Shown: positions 43,468 through 53,456, numbered from the stretch's first letter. The stretch: DNA of 64,000 bases from Thalassotalea_H sp040779345 (GCA_040779345.1 JBFONU010000013.1:58114-122113); one strand, 5' to 3'. A program made the numbers and translations. Notes: generated by a model not told the origin, from the sequence alone.

Positions 43468-43509
43468 GCTATTCCCCCGCCACTATAACTTAGATACTTG
43501 TCAATTATA

Positions 43510-43530
43510 GGCTAGTATTGTTCACTAGCC
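43510..43530 (-). terminator. Terminator hairpin of trpS
   Basis: GGCTAGT and ACTAGCC form a perfect 7-bp stem over a 7-nt loop, just 12 bp downstream of the trpS stop on the minus strand. The T-run is weak. Confidence 0.55.
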
Positions 43531-43541
43531 ACTTTATTAAG

Positions 43542-44546
43542 TTATGGTTTAGCAATAAAGCCAACAGCATCATAAACCGATGTAAGAATAGTACTCGCAC
43601 GCTCAGACGCTTTCTCAGCACCACTGCGCATGACTTGTTCAATAAACGTGTGGTCATTACGGTATTGCTGATATTTCTCTTGAATAGGTTCAAGCATCGC
43701 CACAACAGCGTCGGCGACATCCCCTTTCAAATGACCGTACATTTTATCTTCATATTGAGGCACTAACTGCTCTATCGTTTGCCCTGTTGTACAAGATAAT
43801 AACGATAGTAAATTAGAAACACCTGGTTTTTCATCAACATCAAAATAAATGCGCGCTTGTTCATCCGAATCAGTTACTGCACGCTTAATCTTTTTAGCAA
43901 TTTTTTTCGGTTCTTCTAACAAACCTATAAAGTTGCTTGGATTGGTATCAGACTTCGACATTTTCTTCGTCGGCTCTTGCAAGCTCATAACTCTTGCACC
44001 AAATTCGGGGATGTAAGGCTCAGGTACCACAAAAATATCGCCATAAAGGTTATTAAACCGTGTGGCGATATCACGCGCTAATTCTAAATGTTGTTTTTGA
44101 TCATCGCCAACAGGCACACGATTCGCACCATATAATAAAATATCTGCGGCCATTAACACGGGATAAGTAAATAAACCTGAGTTCATATTCGCTTCAGATT
44201 TTTGCGACTTATCTTTGTATTGCGTCATACGATTAAGCTCGCCCATTTGGGTGTAGCAGCTCAATATCCAACTGAGTTGGGCATGTTCAGGAACATGCGA
44301 CTGAATAAATATCGTGCTTTTTTCCGGGTTAACACCGCAAGCAAGATATAAGGCTAATCCATCCAATGTTGCCTTACGCAAGGCTTGTGGATCAGGACGC
44401 ACAGTGATGGCATGTTGATCAACCAACATATAATAACAGTTATGACTATCTTGCATATCAACCCACTGTTTAAGTGCGCCTAAATAATTGCCGATAGTTA
44501 AATCACCCGATGGCTGACAGCCACTTAATACAACAGGTTTACTCAT
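43542..44546 (-). CDS. trpS: Tryptophanyl-tRNA synthetase
   Basis: The 334-residue class I synthetase has the HIGH-equivalent in SGCQPSGDLTIGNYLGAL, the YQPSGxL-like family opening, and KMSKS in EPTKKMSKSDTNP. Normal bacterial TrpRS length is 330-335. It charges tRNA-Trp. It lies next to rpe in the conserved dam-rpe-trpS order but without the usual gph between them. Confidence 0.97.
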   Translation of the reverse strand: MSKPVVLSGCQPSGDLTIGNYLGALKQWVDMQDSHNCYYMLVDQHAITVRPDPQALRKATLDGLALYLACGVNPEKSTIFIQSHVPEHAQLSWILSCYTQMGELNRMTQYKDKSQKSEANMNSGLFTYPVLMAADILLYGANRVPVGDDQKQHLELARDIATRFNNLYGDIFVVPEPYIPEFGARVMSLQEPTKKMSKSDTNPSNFIGLLEEPKKIAKKIKRAVTDSDEQARIYFDVDEKPGVSNLLSLLSCTTGQTIEQLVPQYEDKMYGHLKGDVADAVVAMLEPIQEKYQQYRNDHTFIEQVMRSGAEKASERASTILTSVYDAVGFIAKP

Positions 44547-44613
44547 GATATTTTTTACCTAATAAACTATTTAATACTGATTGAAAAACTAACGGTTCAC
44601 GTCAATTTTTTGA

Positions 44614-45288
44614 TTATTTTTTAACTGTCTCGAGCTGTTCTCGCATTTCATCTATGGCTTGCTTATAGTCAGGCTTTGAGAATATCGCTGAGCCAGCAAC
44701 AAACATATCTGCACCTGCTGCGGCAATTTCAGCAATATTATCGGCTTTAACACCGCCATCAACTTCGATACGAATATCTCGGCCACTTGCGTCAACTTTT
44801 TCTTTAACTAAGCGAATTTTATCTAAGGTTGTCGGAATAAAAGACTGCCCACCAAAACCAGGGTTTACCGACATCAATAAAATGACATCAAGCTTATCCA
44901 TGACAAAATCTAAACAATGCAGTGGTGTCGCAGGGTTAAGCACCAAGCCAGCCTTACAGCCGTGATCTTTAATAAGTTGCAAGGTGCGGTCTATATGGTC
45001 ACTTCCTTCAGGATGAAAGGTGATAATATCGGCCCCTGCTTTTGCAAAACTCGGAATTAAACTATCAACCGGTTTAACCATTAAATGAACATCAATTGGC
45101 GCGGTAATGCCATAATCTCTTAGTGACTGACAGATCATAGGGCCAAACGTTAAATTAGGAACAAAATGATTATCCATAACATCAAAATGAACAACATCTG
45201 CACCCGCAGCGATTACGTTAGCAACATCATCCCCTAAACGGGCAAAGTCTGCCGATAAAATTGAAGGGGCGATTAAGTATGAAGACAT
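44614..45288 (-). CDS. rpe: Ribulose-phosphate 3-epimerase
   Basis: The 224-residue TIM barrel begins IAPSILSADFARLGDDV and carries the metal-binding VVHFDVMDNHFVPNLTFGP, with later VNPGFGGQSFIP and the closing VDGGVKADNI motif. It interconverts ribulose 5-phosphate and xylulose 5-phosphate in the pentose phosphate pathway. It lies upstream of trpS on the same strand with a 67-bp gap. Confidence 0.97.
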   Translation of the reverse strand: MSSYLIAPSILSADFARLGDDVANVIAAGADVVHFDVMDNHFVPNLTFGPMICQSLRDYGITAPIDVHLMVKPVDSLIPSFAKAGADIITFHPEGSDHIDRTLQLIKDHGCKAGLVLNPATPLHCLDFVMDKLDVILLMSVNPGFGGQSFIPTTLDKIRLVKEKVDASGRDIRIEVDGGVKADNIAEIAAAGADMFVAGSAIFSKPDYKQAIDEMREQLETVKK

Positions 45289-45556
45289 ATTATTTTCCGG
45301 CGAATTAAAAACAGCGCTACTGTACCCTAAAACAGTCGAAAAATCGACTCACAATAAGCCGCACTTATTTTGTTCACAATGAACTTAAATTGCACCATAA
45401 CAGCACAAACTATTCATTTCTATAATTTCAGTCAAAACAAAAAATCATCATAAGTAATTGAATAATCGATAATAAATAAATATTAATTATTTATTATCAT
45501 ACAGGCACTCTCTTTGCAAAATACTCATTAACAAAAATAAACTAAATGAGTATCAC

Positions 45557-46231
45557 ATGAAAAAAACACTATTAAATATCGCACTTACCTCTACACTTTT
45601 AACGGTTTCAGCAGCTTCATTTAGCGAAAGTGCCGATGAAGGCCTTGGCGGCATAAAAGGCTTAAGCGGAAACGTTGGCGTTGTATCACAATACTTTTTC
45701 CGAGGTATCGCTCAAACAAGTACAGCTTCGGCAAGTGGTGGATTAGACCTTGAAAAAGGTGGCTTTTATGCAGGTACTTGGGCAGCGGATGTGCAAGATG
45801 GTATCGAAATTGACTTTTACGCTGGCTACGGTATTGAAACAGATAGCGGTGTAAGTTTAAGTGCTGGCTTTACTACTTATCAATATTCAGGTGATTTTGA
45901 TTCTGCGTATAACGAAATTAACTTAAGCGCGGCTTACGGTGTTTTCTCACTTTCTTATAACGTGGGGACTCACGAAGAAGACAAAGATTTAGGTATAGGT
46001 GAGTCTGATTACGATTTTATTTCACTGACTGTAGAAGGTGAGTCAGGACTTTACGCAACTGTAGGTTCTTGGGGTCAAGACTTTGAAGGTGAATACGTCG
46101 AGCTTGGTTACGGAACGTCTATTTCTGGTTTTGATATCGGTGTGGCTTTAATTTCTAATTCAGATGAATTAGATGTTGAAACAGGTAAAGGTGAAGAGTC
46201 TTTAGTATTAAGTATTGGCGCTTCATTCTAA
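45557..46231 (+). CDS. TorF-family putative outer-membrane porin
   Basis: The 224-residue protein has a signal peptide (ending SAASFSES) and a beta-barrel body: GNVGVVSQYFFRGIAQTSTA, then GFYAGTWAADVQ and YAGYGIETDSGVSLSAG, with a final SIGASF ending in Phe. This matches the TorF/TIGR02001 short barrel family. Substrate unknown. It is inserted on the plus strand between dam and rpe and has its own strong terminator. Confidence 0.85.
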   Translation: MKKTLLNIALTSTLLTVSAASFSESADEGLGGIKGLSGNVGVVSQYFFRGIAQTSTASASGGLDLEKGGFYAGTWAADVQDGIEIDFYAGYGIETDSGVSLSAGFTTYQYSGDFDSAYNEINLSAAYGVFSLSYNVGTHEEDKDLGIGESDYDFISLTVEGESGLYATVGSWGQDFEGEYVELGYGTSISGFDIGVALISNSDELDVETGKGEESLVLSIGASF

Positions 46232-46270
46232 GCACAGTAAATTACAAAATCACCGAGTTTAAGCTCAATG

Positions 46271-46300
46271 AAAACGCATAACTTAAGTTATGCGTTTTTT
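46271..46300 (+). terminator. Strong intrinsic terminator after the TorF porin gene
   Basis: AAAACGCATAACTTAAG and its mirror half form a perfect palindrome over 46271-46298, followed by TT. The stem is about 12 bp with a 4-nt loop and a clean T run, 40 bp downstream of the porin stop. Confidence 0.9.
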
Positions 46301-46533
46301 ATATCTCACCATAATATCAAACACACGATCTCACTGGTTAACTTGCAAGTGTTGCTTAATAAATTAGCAAAAAATAATTAAATAAAGCCCTAAATGACGG
46401 CAAGTTAGACAAAATTAAACAGGATTTGTTTATCCAGTGTATGATTTAAAGCTTAATAATAATTGAACGCTTGCTTTTACTTACTCGCTTTAGTTTACTA
46501 TAAAGGTTCAGTGGTATAAAAAACAGGATAGCT
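46301..46533. other. Short gene-free stretch before the DUF2970 gene
   Basis: This AT-rich intergenic DNA contains no convincing ORF. The DUF2970 promoter probably lies in the last 100 bp, but no clear consensus is visible. Confidence 0.4.
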
Positions 46534-46719
46534 ATGAGCCAAAACATTCGCAACACGATTAAAAGTGTCGCTTCTGCCTTTTTAGGTGTACAAAGTGATA
46601 AAAGCAGAGAGCGAGATTTCAAAGAAGGAAAGTTTAGCCACTTTGTTATTATTGGCTTGATTGGTGTTATTCTCTTTATCGGAACATTAATTACGGTAGT
46701 CTCTTTAGTAGTAAACTAA
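46534..46719 (+). CDS. DUF2970 small membrane protein
   Basis: The 61-residue protein has the DUF2970 layout: an amphipathic start (SVASAFLGVQSDKSRERDF), the KEGKFSHFVIIG segment, and one C-terminal membrane helix (VIIGLIGVILFIGTLITVV). Function unknown. It is common in Alteromonadales and Vibrionales. It converges on dam, whose stop is only 11 bp away. Confidence 0.85.
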   Translation: MSQNIRNTIKSVASAFLGVQSDKSRERDFKEGKFSHFVIIGLIGVILFIGTLITVVSLVVN

Positions 46720-46730
46720 CCCGCAACGAC

Positions 46731-47561
46731 TCAACTCACTTTTGATTTATACAAGACCATAAGTTCGGCAACTTTTTTACGCCCGCCTCCCTTTTGGCTG
46801 ATAGTTCTAGCCACTTGAATTGATTTTCTCTTATTAGCGGCTTGATAAATTTTACGTGTCCATATTGTGTCGTGATTACTGATCAGTACATTTACATTTT
46901 TTTCAGCGACAATTTCTTCTGCGGCATTAGCTAAATCGGCTTGTTCATCTAAACCAAAACCGTTCCCTGCATAACTTGTGAAACTCGCCGTTTTACTTAA
47001 TGGAACATATGGTGGATCACAATAAATAACATCGCCGTTTTCTGCTCTTGCAAATGTTTGTCGATAACTTTCACAGATAAAGATCGCATTTTGTGCTTTT
47101 TCTGCAAAAAAGAGTAACTCATCTTCTGGGAAGTATGGTTTTTTATATTTCCCAAAAGGAACATTATAACCACCTGATTTGTTATAACGACATAGCCCAT
47201 TATAACCATGACGATTCATATATAAAAAAAGTAGTGAGCGATAATACTTGTCTACCGTTGCATTAAACTCTGTTCTTAAATGGTAATAAGCCTGAGCTTG
47301 ATTATTCTCCGGGCAGAATATCTTTTTAGCATCATCGATAAATTTTTGCGGCTTACTTTGTATTATTTGGTATAGGTTAATCAGATCTTTATTAATGTCA
47401 TTTAAGATATAACTTTTATGATCACTATTTAAAAATACCGAGCCAGCGCCAACAAAAGGCTCAATAAGGCGCTCACCTTTAGGTAACGTTTTATTAATAA
47501 CATCGCTAAGGGCATACTTACCGCCAGCCCATTTTAAAAATGCTCGATGTTTTTTGACCAT
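46731..47561 (-). CDS. dam: DNA adenine methylase (GATC)
   Basis: The 276-residue protein has FLKWAGGKYALSDVI, the AdoMet motif IEPFVGAGSVFLN and the catalytic DPPY in VIYCDPPYVPLS. This is the alpha-class N6-adenine methyltransferase plan of Dam, at normal length. It methylates GATC and supports mismatch repair and replication timing. It lies downstream of damX in the conserved aroK-aroB-damX-dam order. Confidence 0.96.
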   Translation of the reverse strand: MVKKHRAFLKWAGGKYALSDVINKTLPKGERLIEPFVGAGSVFLNSDHKSYILNDINKDLINLYQIIQSKPQKFIDDAKKIFCPENNQAQAYYHLRTEFNATVDKYYRSLLFLYMNRHGYNGLCRYNKSGGYNVPFGKYKKPYFPEDELLFFAEKAQNAIFICESYRQTFARAENGDVIYCDPPYVPLSKTASFTSYAGNGFGLDEQADLANAAEEIVAEKNVNVLISNHDTIWTRKIYQAANKRKSIQVARTISQKGGGRKKVAELMVLYKSKVS

Positions 47562-47601
47562 GTAGCTAAAAACCCTAATACAACAATGTAGCCCTAAATG
47601 G

Positions 47602-49116
47602 CTAAGAGGCGGGAATTGTAACTTGATTCTTTATTGATTGGGAGCGCTGAAAGTGATTGATTTCATCATTAATTGCAGATATTGCTTTGATCCAAGGGGA
47701 TCTTGCTTGAATTTCTTGAGGCAACTCAGAAAATGCCTGCTCAGCCAATTGTCTAGTCGCATAATGCTGAGTAGTTAAAATTGTCATTTTTTCATCATTA
47801 ACTATTCGCTGATACTGATAAAAGTTAATCTGGTTAAAGTCGATTAAAAACTCATCCAAAACAGCTTGTTGAGTAAAGCCTGCGATTTGAATAACAAAGC
47901 CTTCTTTCTGCTTTTGATACGCAGCATCAGCTATAATTTGCTCTTCAATTTGACTAACAGATACATCCTCTAAAAGAGCTTTACTACCCCTTAATGGTAT
48001 TGCATTAGCCGCTAGCTCTGTAGTTTTTGGATTTGTACTGACAACCTCTTGTACAGGTGCTGTTGGTTCAATCTCTTCAACGGCTACGGATTCTTTTTTG
48101 TCATTTGTTAAAATTTCTGGAGGTTGTTCCGCCGTTTCTGTGCTTTTACTGTTTTGTTCGTTGACTGGATTTTCTTGTACTGAAAATGCACTAATGGCGT
48201 TGACAATATCTAACGGCTCAGCTTTTTCATATATCGTACTCATCGTTTTCTGCGAAGTTTCATTCACTTGCGTTAATGAAGTAAAAATATCACTTACTGT
48301 TGCTTGCTTAATCACATCGCTTACATTAACAGACAAGGTTTCACTATCGATAACAAAGGTGTCTGGAGCAACGTTTGTTATTTTACTTTTAATGGCTTGA
48401 GTCTTATCAAGTTGGCTGAGTGCTTCACTAAAACCAAACGAATCTCGTTGAAATAAGAAATAAACACTGCCGGCTAAGACGATGGCTAACAATAAGAAAA
48501 ATATCCCCCATTTCTTCATTGGGGTAAAAGCAAGATAATTTTGTTGAGGCTTAAATAATTTAGCATTATGAGAGATTAGTTGACCTGTTTCAGCTGAAAT
48601 TATCGCTAGTTTCTTTTGAAATAAGGATTGGTTTTGAGAAACTTTAAAACCCCCTTGTGGGGTTGATAACAATAAAACATTAATCTGGTGATCAGACTTT
48701 TTAGCGATTTCTGCTAGCTGACATAACTCATGAGTTAATTGTAATGAAAGTAAATGCGCATTATCAATAACAATACTGATGGCTTGTTTATGCTTTTTGA
48801 CTAAATTAATTAGGCTGACGGCAACAGATTGCTCTGGATCAAAAAGAGTGTTACCAAAAAGTTGCTCTATGATCCGGCATCGAACTTGTAAATCATTGAG
48901 TTTAGCTGACATTGTTATATATGCCGCATTTTGTTCGGCAGATAAATTACTAAGAAATTGGCTTCCGATACTAGAACAAAGGGTGATCTGTTCATCAACA
49001 ACCATCACGGCTTGTTTTGAAAAGCGTAAAATATAGTCAACGCGTGCGGTTGCACTTATTGTGGTTACACTTTCTGATTGTTCTGGATTTTCAAGAGCTT
49101 GCGCTAAAGAAGACAT
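47602..49116 (-). CDS. damX: DamX-like SPOR-domain cell-division protein
   Basis: The 504-residue protein has an N-terminal ATPase-like region (about 1-190; SAKLNDLQVRCRIIEQLFG, then ISIVIDNAHLLSLQL). One membrane helix (about 208-226; WGIFFLLLAIVLAGSVYFL), an acidic low-complexity linker and a C-terminal SPOR domain (about 405-485; FVIQIAGFTQQAVLDEFL) follow. The SPOR domain binds denuded septal peptidoglycan. Synteny between aroB and dam supports the DamX name. The linker differs greatly from E. coli DamX. Confidence 0.9.
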   Translation of the reverse strand: MSSLAQALENPEQSESVTTISATARVDYILRFSKQAVMVVDEQITLCSSIGSQFLSNLSAEQNAAYITMSAKLNDLQVRCRIIEQLFGNTLFDPEQSVAVSLINLVKKHKQAISIVIDNAHLLSLQLTHELCQLAEIAKKSDHQINVLLLSTPQGGFKVSQNQSLFQKKLAIISAETGQLISHNAKLFKPQQNYLAFTPMKKWGIFFLLLAIVLAGSVYFLFQRDSFGFSEALSQLDKTQAIKSKITNVAPDTFVIDSETLSVNVSDVIKQATVSDIFTSLTQVNETSQKTMSTIYEKAEPLDIVNAISAFSVQENPVNEQNSKSTETAEQPPEILTNDKKESVAVEEIEPTAPVQEVVSTNPKTTELAANAIPLRGSKALLEDVSVSQIEEQIIADAAYQKQKEGFVIQIAGFTQQAVLDEFLIDFNQINFYQYQRIVNDEKMTILTTQHYATRQLAEQAFSELPQEIQARSPWIKAISAINDEINHFQRSQSIKNQVTIPAS

Positions 49117-49136
49117 ATTTCACCTATCTGTATATT

Positions 49137-50201
49137 TTACAGAATTTGCTGAAGCATGTCCTCTTGAATATCATCACGCATAACTGATTGGCCTATCGTC
49201 GTTGGGATAATCAAACGTAGTTTACCACCGATGTTTTTCTTATCACGACGCATATGTTTAATAAACTCATTAAAACCCATATTTTCAGGTGCTATTAATG
49301 GTAAATCAAAATCAGTTAATAGTTTTTCAATACGACGAAGTTCTGACACTTCAAGCAAATTCATTGCTACTGAAAGCTTAGCAGCAAGTACCATGCCAGT
49401 GGCAACAGCTTCGCCATGCAACCAGTTACCATAACCTTGCTCAGCTTCAATAGCATGGCCGAAAGTATGTCCTAGATTTAATAAGGCGCGAACGCCAGCC
49501 TCAGTTTCGTCGGCAGAAACGATATCAGCTTTACATTGACAACACTTCTCAATCATTTGAATTAAGGTGTTTTTGTCTCCAGCTTTGATAAGTTCACTGT
49601 TTTTTTCCAACCAAGTAAAAAAGTCACTATCACCTAAAATGCCATATTTGATCACTTCAGCCATACCGGCTGAAAACTCTCTTTTAGGAAGTGTCGCTAA
49701 GCTATCAATATCAATGAGTACGGCTTTAGGTTGATAAAATGCGCCGATCATATTTTTGCCTAAAGGGTGATTGACGGCAGTTTTTCCACCAACAGATGAA
49801 TCAACTTGCGATAATAGCGTGGTAGGTATTTGAATAAAATCGATGCCCCGCTGATAACAAGCTGCGGCAAAGCCTGTAATATCGCCTATGACACCACCAC
49901 CTAACGCGATGAGCGTTGAGTCACGACCATGGGTATTTGCCAATAAATGGGACATTATTTTATCAAAATTGGCTAAGCTTTTTTCTGCTTCACCATCAGC
50001 AAGGATCACTTCATCAACCTGATAATCAGTTAGCTTTGCTTTTAGTCTTTCTAAATAAAGAGGAGCAACAACATTGTTAGTTACAATACAAACGCGTTTA
50101 GCGCGGATATGTTTTGAAAGTAAATTATCTTCATCCAATAATTTACTTTCAATATAAATAGGGTAACTGCGCTCAGCTAAGTCGAGCTCAAGGGTTGCCA
50201 T
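49137..50201 (-). CDS. aroB: 3-dehydroquinate synthase
   Basis: The 354-residue protein has NAD-binding GGGVIGDITGFAAACYQRG, LSQVDSSVGGKTAVNHPLGKN and the metal-ligand region RALLNLGHTFGHAIE. It makes 3-dehydroquinate, the second step of the shikimate pathway. It begins 4 bp after aroK and precedes damX by 20 bp, in the conserved order. Confidence 0.98.
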   Translation of the reverse strand: MATLELDLAERSYPIYIESKLLDEDNLLSKHIRAKRVCIVTNNVVAPLYLERLKAKLTDYQVDEVILADGEAEKSLANFDKIMSHLLANTHGRDSTLIALGGGVIGDITGFAAACYQRGIDFIQIPTTLLSQVDSSVGGKTAVNHPLGKNMIGAFYQPKAVLIDIDSLATLPKREFSAGMAEVIKYGILGDSDFFTWLEKNSELIKAGDKNTLIQMIEKCCQCKADIVSADETEAGVRALLNLGHTFGHAIEAEQGYGNWLHGEAVATGMVLAAKLSVAMNLLEVSELRRIEKLLTDFDLPLIAPENMGFNEFIKHMRRDKKNIGGKLRLIIPTTIGQSVMRDDIQEDMLQQIL

Positions 50202-50205
50202 ATTG

Positions 50206-50724
50206 CTAAAAATCTAAACGTTCAACAATTTTATTTGCGACAACTTTTGCACTTTGATCGTCAGTTTGTACGATTACATCAGCAATTTCTTCGTAAAGAG
50301 GATTACGTTCAACAGCTAAGTTTTCTAATACCGTACGGGGTTCTTCTGAGGTTTGTAGTAAAGGGCGACGTCTATCACGTTGCGTTCTAGCAACTTGTTT
50401 ATCGATAGTTGTTTCAAGATAAACAACAATGCCACGAGCAGATAAGCGATTGCGAACAATATCGCTGATCACTGAACCGCCACCCGTTGCTAGCACAATA
50501 CCTTGCTTCTCAGATAAATCCTCGATAACGGTTTCTTCTCTTTTGCGGAAACCTTCTTCCCCTTCAAGATCAAACACCCAAGCGATGTCAGCACCTGTAC
50601 GGCGCTCTATTTCCTGATCAGAATCAAAAAAATCTAAATGAAGCTTATCAGCTAATTCTCTACCTATTGTGCTTTTGCCCGCACCCATAGGACCTACTAG
50701 GAAAATGTTACGTTTTTCTGCCAT
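50206..50724 (-). CDS. aroK: Shikimate kinase
   Basis: The 172-residue protein has the P-loop VGPMGAGKSTIGREL, then DSDQEIERRTGADIAWVF (shikimate and ATP contacts) and the late TQRDRRRPLL lid. It phosphorylates shikimate in aromatic biosynthesis. It precedes aroB with a 4-bp gap, and the pilMNOPQ operon lies directly upstream. Confidence 0.98.
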   Translation of the reverse strand: MAEKRNIFLVGPMGAGKSTIGRELADKLHLDFFDSDQEIERRTGADIAWVFDLEGEEGFRKREETVIEDLSEKQGIVLATGGGSVISDIVRNRLSARGIVVYLETTIDKQVARTQRDRRRPLLQTSEEPRTVLENLAVERNPLYEEIADVIVQTDDQSAKVVANKIVERLDF

Positions 50725-50766
50725 GAGACTAACTTAATACTCGTTATTAATTGCGTTTACAGGTAA

Positions 50767-50863
50767 GAGGGAACCTCCCTCGAAAATTTTAAGGGCGTAA
50801 TTATCGCAATTGTTGGGTATGAATTGCAAGTAAGCAATTTACAAAAGTGCTGCTTACTTGCAA
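50767..50863 (-). terminator. Hairpins between pilQ and aroK
   Basis: A perfect 12-bp stem, TTGCAAGTAAGC (50824-50835) with GCTTACTTGCAA (50852-50863), begins 6 bp beyond the pilQ stop. A second smaller stem (GAGGGA/TCCCTC) lies near 50772. They could terminate the pil operon or attenuate read-through into aroK; no strong T run follows. Confidence 0.6.
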
Positions 50864-50868
50864 ATAAT

Positions 50869-52923
50869 TTAAAATCTTTCGGTAACTATGCGTGGTGTAA
50901 CAAAAATTAATAGCTCTTTTTTCTCATTATAGTTATTACTATTTCTAAACATCCAGCCAAAATATGGAATATCACCCAAAACAGGCACTTTAGACACACT
51001 ATTAATAATGGCTTGTTGGTAGATACCACCTAAAACAATTGTTTCGCCATTATTAACTAAAACCTGAGTGCCAATTCTTTGGGTATCTATCGCTGGTGCT
51101 GTGCCACTTTGCACATCAGAGACTGTATCTTGCGTAACAACTAAGTCTAAAATAATGCGATCATCTGGCGTAATATGTGGCGTTACCGTTAAACTCAGTA
51201 CAGCTTTTTTAAATTGGGTGGATGTAGCACCACTTGATGCAGCTTCTTGATAAGGTATTTCAACCCCTTGCTCAATGTAAGCTTCTTTTTGATTGGCAGT
51301 GGTGATACGGGGACTGGCAATGATCTCCCCTTTATTTTCTTTCTCCATTGCACTTAATTCAAGGTCAAGTATCGTACCATCAGCTAATCTTGCTACTTGA
51401 AATGCAATACTGCCTGCTGGGTTGGCAACAGGCAAGTTGACATTCAACCTATCAGCAAGCGCAGGAATAATACCAGCGTTAGCCGAATTTGCCCCGCCAA
51501 TACCTCCAGAGGTTGCATACTCACCATCAGTATCTGTAACCCCCCAGCGGATCCCTAACTCTTCATTAATGGTATCTTTAACTGTTACCATGCGTGACTC
51601 TATCACCACCTGACGGACAGGAATATCTAACACGCTGACCATGCGTTTAATGTCTTCGATACTTTTCGCCGTATCACGTATCAATAAAGTATTCGTTCTT
51701 TCGTCAACACTTACACTGCCTCGAGAAGAAAGAATTGAGTTATCTTCACTTTTTATCAGTGCAGCAAACTCAATTGCTTTAGCGTAATTCACTTGCACAT
51801 ATTCAGAATATAATGGCGCTAAATCGGCCACTTGTTGTTTGGCTTGTAACTCGCGAGCTTCTCTGGCAGCAAGTTCATCGCTTGGGGCAACCATTAAAAT
51901 ATTGCCTTGCATACGCTTGTCTAAACCCTTCACTTTTAGAATAATATCAAGCGCTTGATCCCAAGGAACACCATCTAATCGCAAGGTGATATTACCGCTT
52001 ACAGTGTCACTGGTAACAAGATTAAAGCCGTTATAGTCTGCAATAATTTGTAGTACAGTTCTGACCGGAATATCTTGAAAGTTTAATGAAATTGCACGAC
52101 CTGAAAAATCTTCTGAATCGCCTAAATAACCGGGTACTTTAACTTTTTCAGAGACAGTTAATGAAAAGACATTATTTAACTGTTGATGTTTGAAAGTAAA
52201 GTTACCGTCTATATCAACGACCAAGCGAGCATTTTTTCCTTCTCTAAAAGTTTCAACACCTTTGACTAAGGTACCAAAATCAGAAACATCTAGGGTATAT
52301 AACAAGTCGTCTAATATTTGGGTATTATAAAATTCCACATAGACTTTTCCTAAACGATCACTAACATCAACCGCAACCATACTGTCATCAAGATAAACGA
52401 GCACTTGTGCTTCATTGCTTTGACCACGCTTAAAATCTATTGATGAAATATTATTAATAAACTCAGCACCAACCGGACTCAAGTTTCCTAGTGATTCATT
52501 GTCGGTATTTTTATTTAACAATAGTTTAAATTCAGCATCACTCTGGCTTACATCAAAAATTGACAGTTGCTCTAAATTAACAGAAGCAACAACCTGACCA
52601 GCAAATTTCTTTACTGTAATATTTTTAACTCCAGCATGAGACACAACGGTTTCAATTAACTTTTCATCAAAATCATCGGCTGCAAAGGTAATATCTATTC
52701 GAGCAGGATTAACAGATGTTTTGACAGTAGGCTTGACACTAATATTCTCTGATAGAGAAAAAACCAGCTCTATTTCATCATTTTGCATAGTGTTATAACT
52801 AACACTCGTTAAGTTTGCTCCAACAGATGTGAAAGAAAAAAGAGCAATCGTCAACAAGCTAGCAAACTTTTTACTCATACTTAAAATAGATTTTTTATTT
52901 ATTCGATAAAATTGTAACATCAC
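50869..52923 (-). CDS. pilQ: PilQ, type IV pilus secretin
   Basis: The 684-residue protein has tandem AMIN domains, then an STN/secretin N1 region (ISLNFQDIPVRTVLQIIADYNG). The secretin core carries VRQVVIESRMVTVKDTINEELG, and the gate region ends in IFVTPRIVTERF. It forms the outer-membrane pore for the pilus. The ATG at 52923 overlaps the pilP stop (ATGA) behind an AAGGAAG ribosome site, so I keep it, although an internal ATG at 52878 leaves a more typical signal peptide (MSKKFASLLTIALFSFTSVGAN). Confidence 0.96.
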   Translation of the reverse strand: MMLQFYRINKKSILSMSKKFASLLTIALFSFTSVGANLTSVSYNTMQNDEIELVFSLSENISVKPTVKTSVNPARIDITFAADDFDEKLIETVVSHAGVKNITVKKFAGQVVASVNLEQLSIFDVSQSDAEFKLLLNKNTDNESLGNLSPVGAEFINNISSIDFKRGQSNEAQVLVYLDDSMVAVDVSDRLGKVYVEFYNTQILDDLLYTLDVSDFGTLVKGVETFREGKNARLVVDIDGNFTFKHQQLNNVFSLTVSEKVKVPGYLGDSEDFSGRAISLNFQDIPVRTVLQIIADYNGFNLVTSDTVSGNITLRLDGVPWDQALDIILKVKGLDKRMQGNILMVAPSDELAAREARELQAKQQVADLAPLYSEYVQVNYAKAIEFAALIKSEDNSILSSRGSVSVDERTNTLLIRDTAKSIEDIKRMVSVLDIPVRQVVIESRMVTVKDTINEELGIRWGVTDTDGEYATSGGIGGANSANAGIIPALADRLNVNLPVANPAGSIAFQVARLADGTILDLELSAMEKENKGEIIASPRITTANQKEAYIEQGVEIPYQEAASSGATSTQFKKAVLSLTVTPHITPDDRIILDLVVTQDTVSDVQSGTAPAIDTQRIGTQVLVNNGETIVLGGIYQQAIINSVSKVPVLGDIPYFGWMFRNSNNYNEKKELLIFVTPRIVTERF

Positions 52924-53456
52924 TTCCTTTGCCCCTCTGTACCTGACTCAACCATAGCGACAACAGTTTCGCGTTCAACCCAACAACCTGCACCATCTGG
53001 AATTAATTCTAATACTTTAACATTATTTTGACTGACATCGGTCACTTTACCATGATACAAACCAAGATAGTTACCTACCGCTACTCTATGCAATGTAGCA
53101 TCAGATGCTTCAACCAAAGCCCATGTGATCCCAAGTTCGCCTAAAGTGCCTCTCATTGTTAAATCACTTAAGGAGAATTTTTCTAACGGTTGCTTTCTTC
53201 TTCTTGGATCCGGACTTAAACAACCAGACATTTGCTGAATTTTTTCTTGGATAGCTTCAGGCCTAGGTATATCAAAAGGACTTCTTAATGAAGTCACTGA
53301 ATAGTCAAAGTGATTGAAAACCGGCACTGATGGCATAGGCTCAATATGTTTTGGTGTATTGGCCTGAACTTGTTCAATATGCACTTTCAAGTCACTGGTA
53401 TCATCAAAACAACCACTAAGTAACAGTAGATAAAGGCTAATGGCTAATTTTTTCAT
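52920..53456 (-). CDS. pilP: PilP, pilus assembly lipoprotein
   Basis: The 178-residue protein has a lipoprotein signal (LLLLSGCFDD) and a C-terminal homology-region domain (SLSDLTMRGTLGELGITWAL, then VAVGNYLGLYHGKVTDV). PilP links PilQ in the outer membrane to the PilNO inner-membrane pair. It overlaps pilQ and pilO by 4 bp each. Confidence 0.95.
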   Translation of the reverse strand: MKKLAISLYLLLLSGCFDDTSDLKVHIEQVQANTPKHIEPMPSVPVFNHFDYSVTSLRSPFDIPRPEAIQEKIQQMSGCLSPDPRRRKQPLEKFSLSDLTMRGTLGELGITWALVEASDATLHRVAVGNYLGLYHGKVTDVSQNNVKVLELIPDGAGCWVERETVVAMVESGTEGQRK

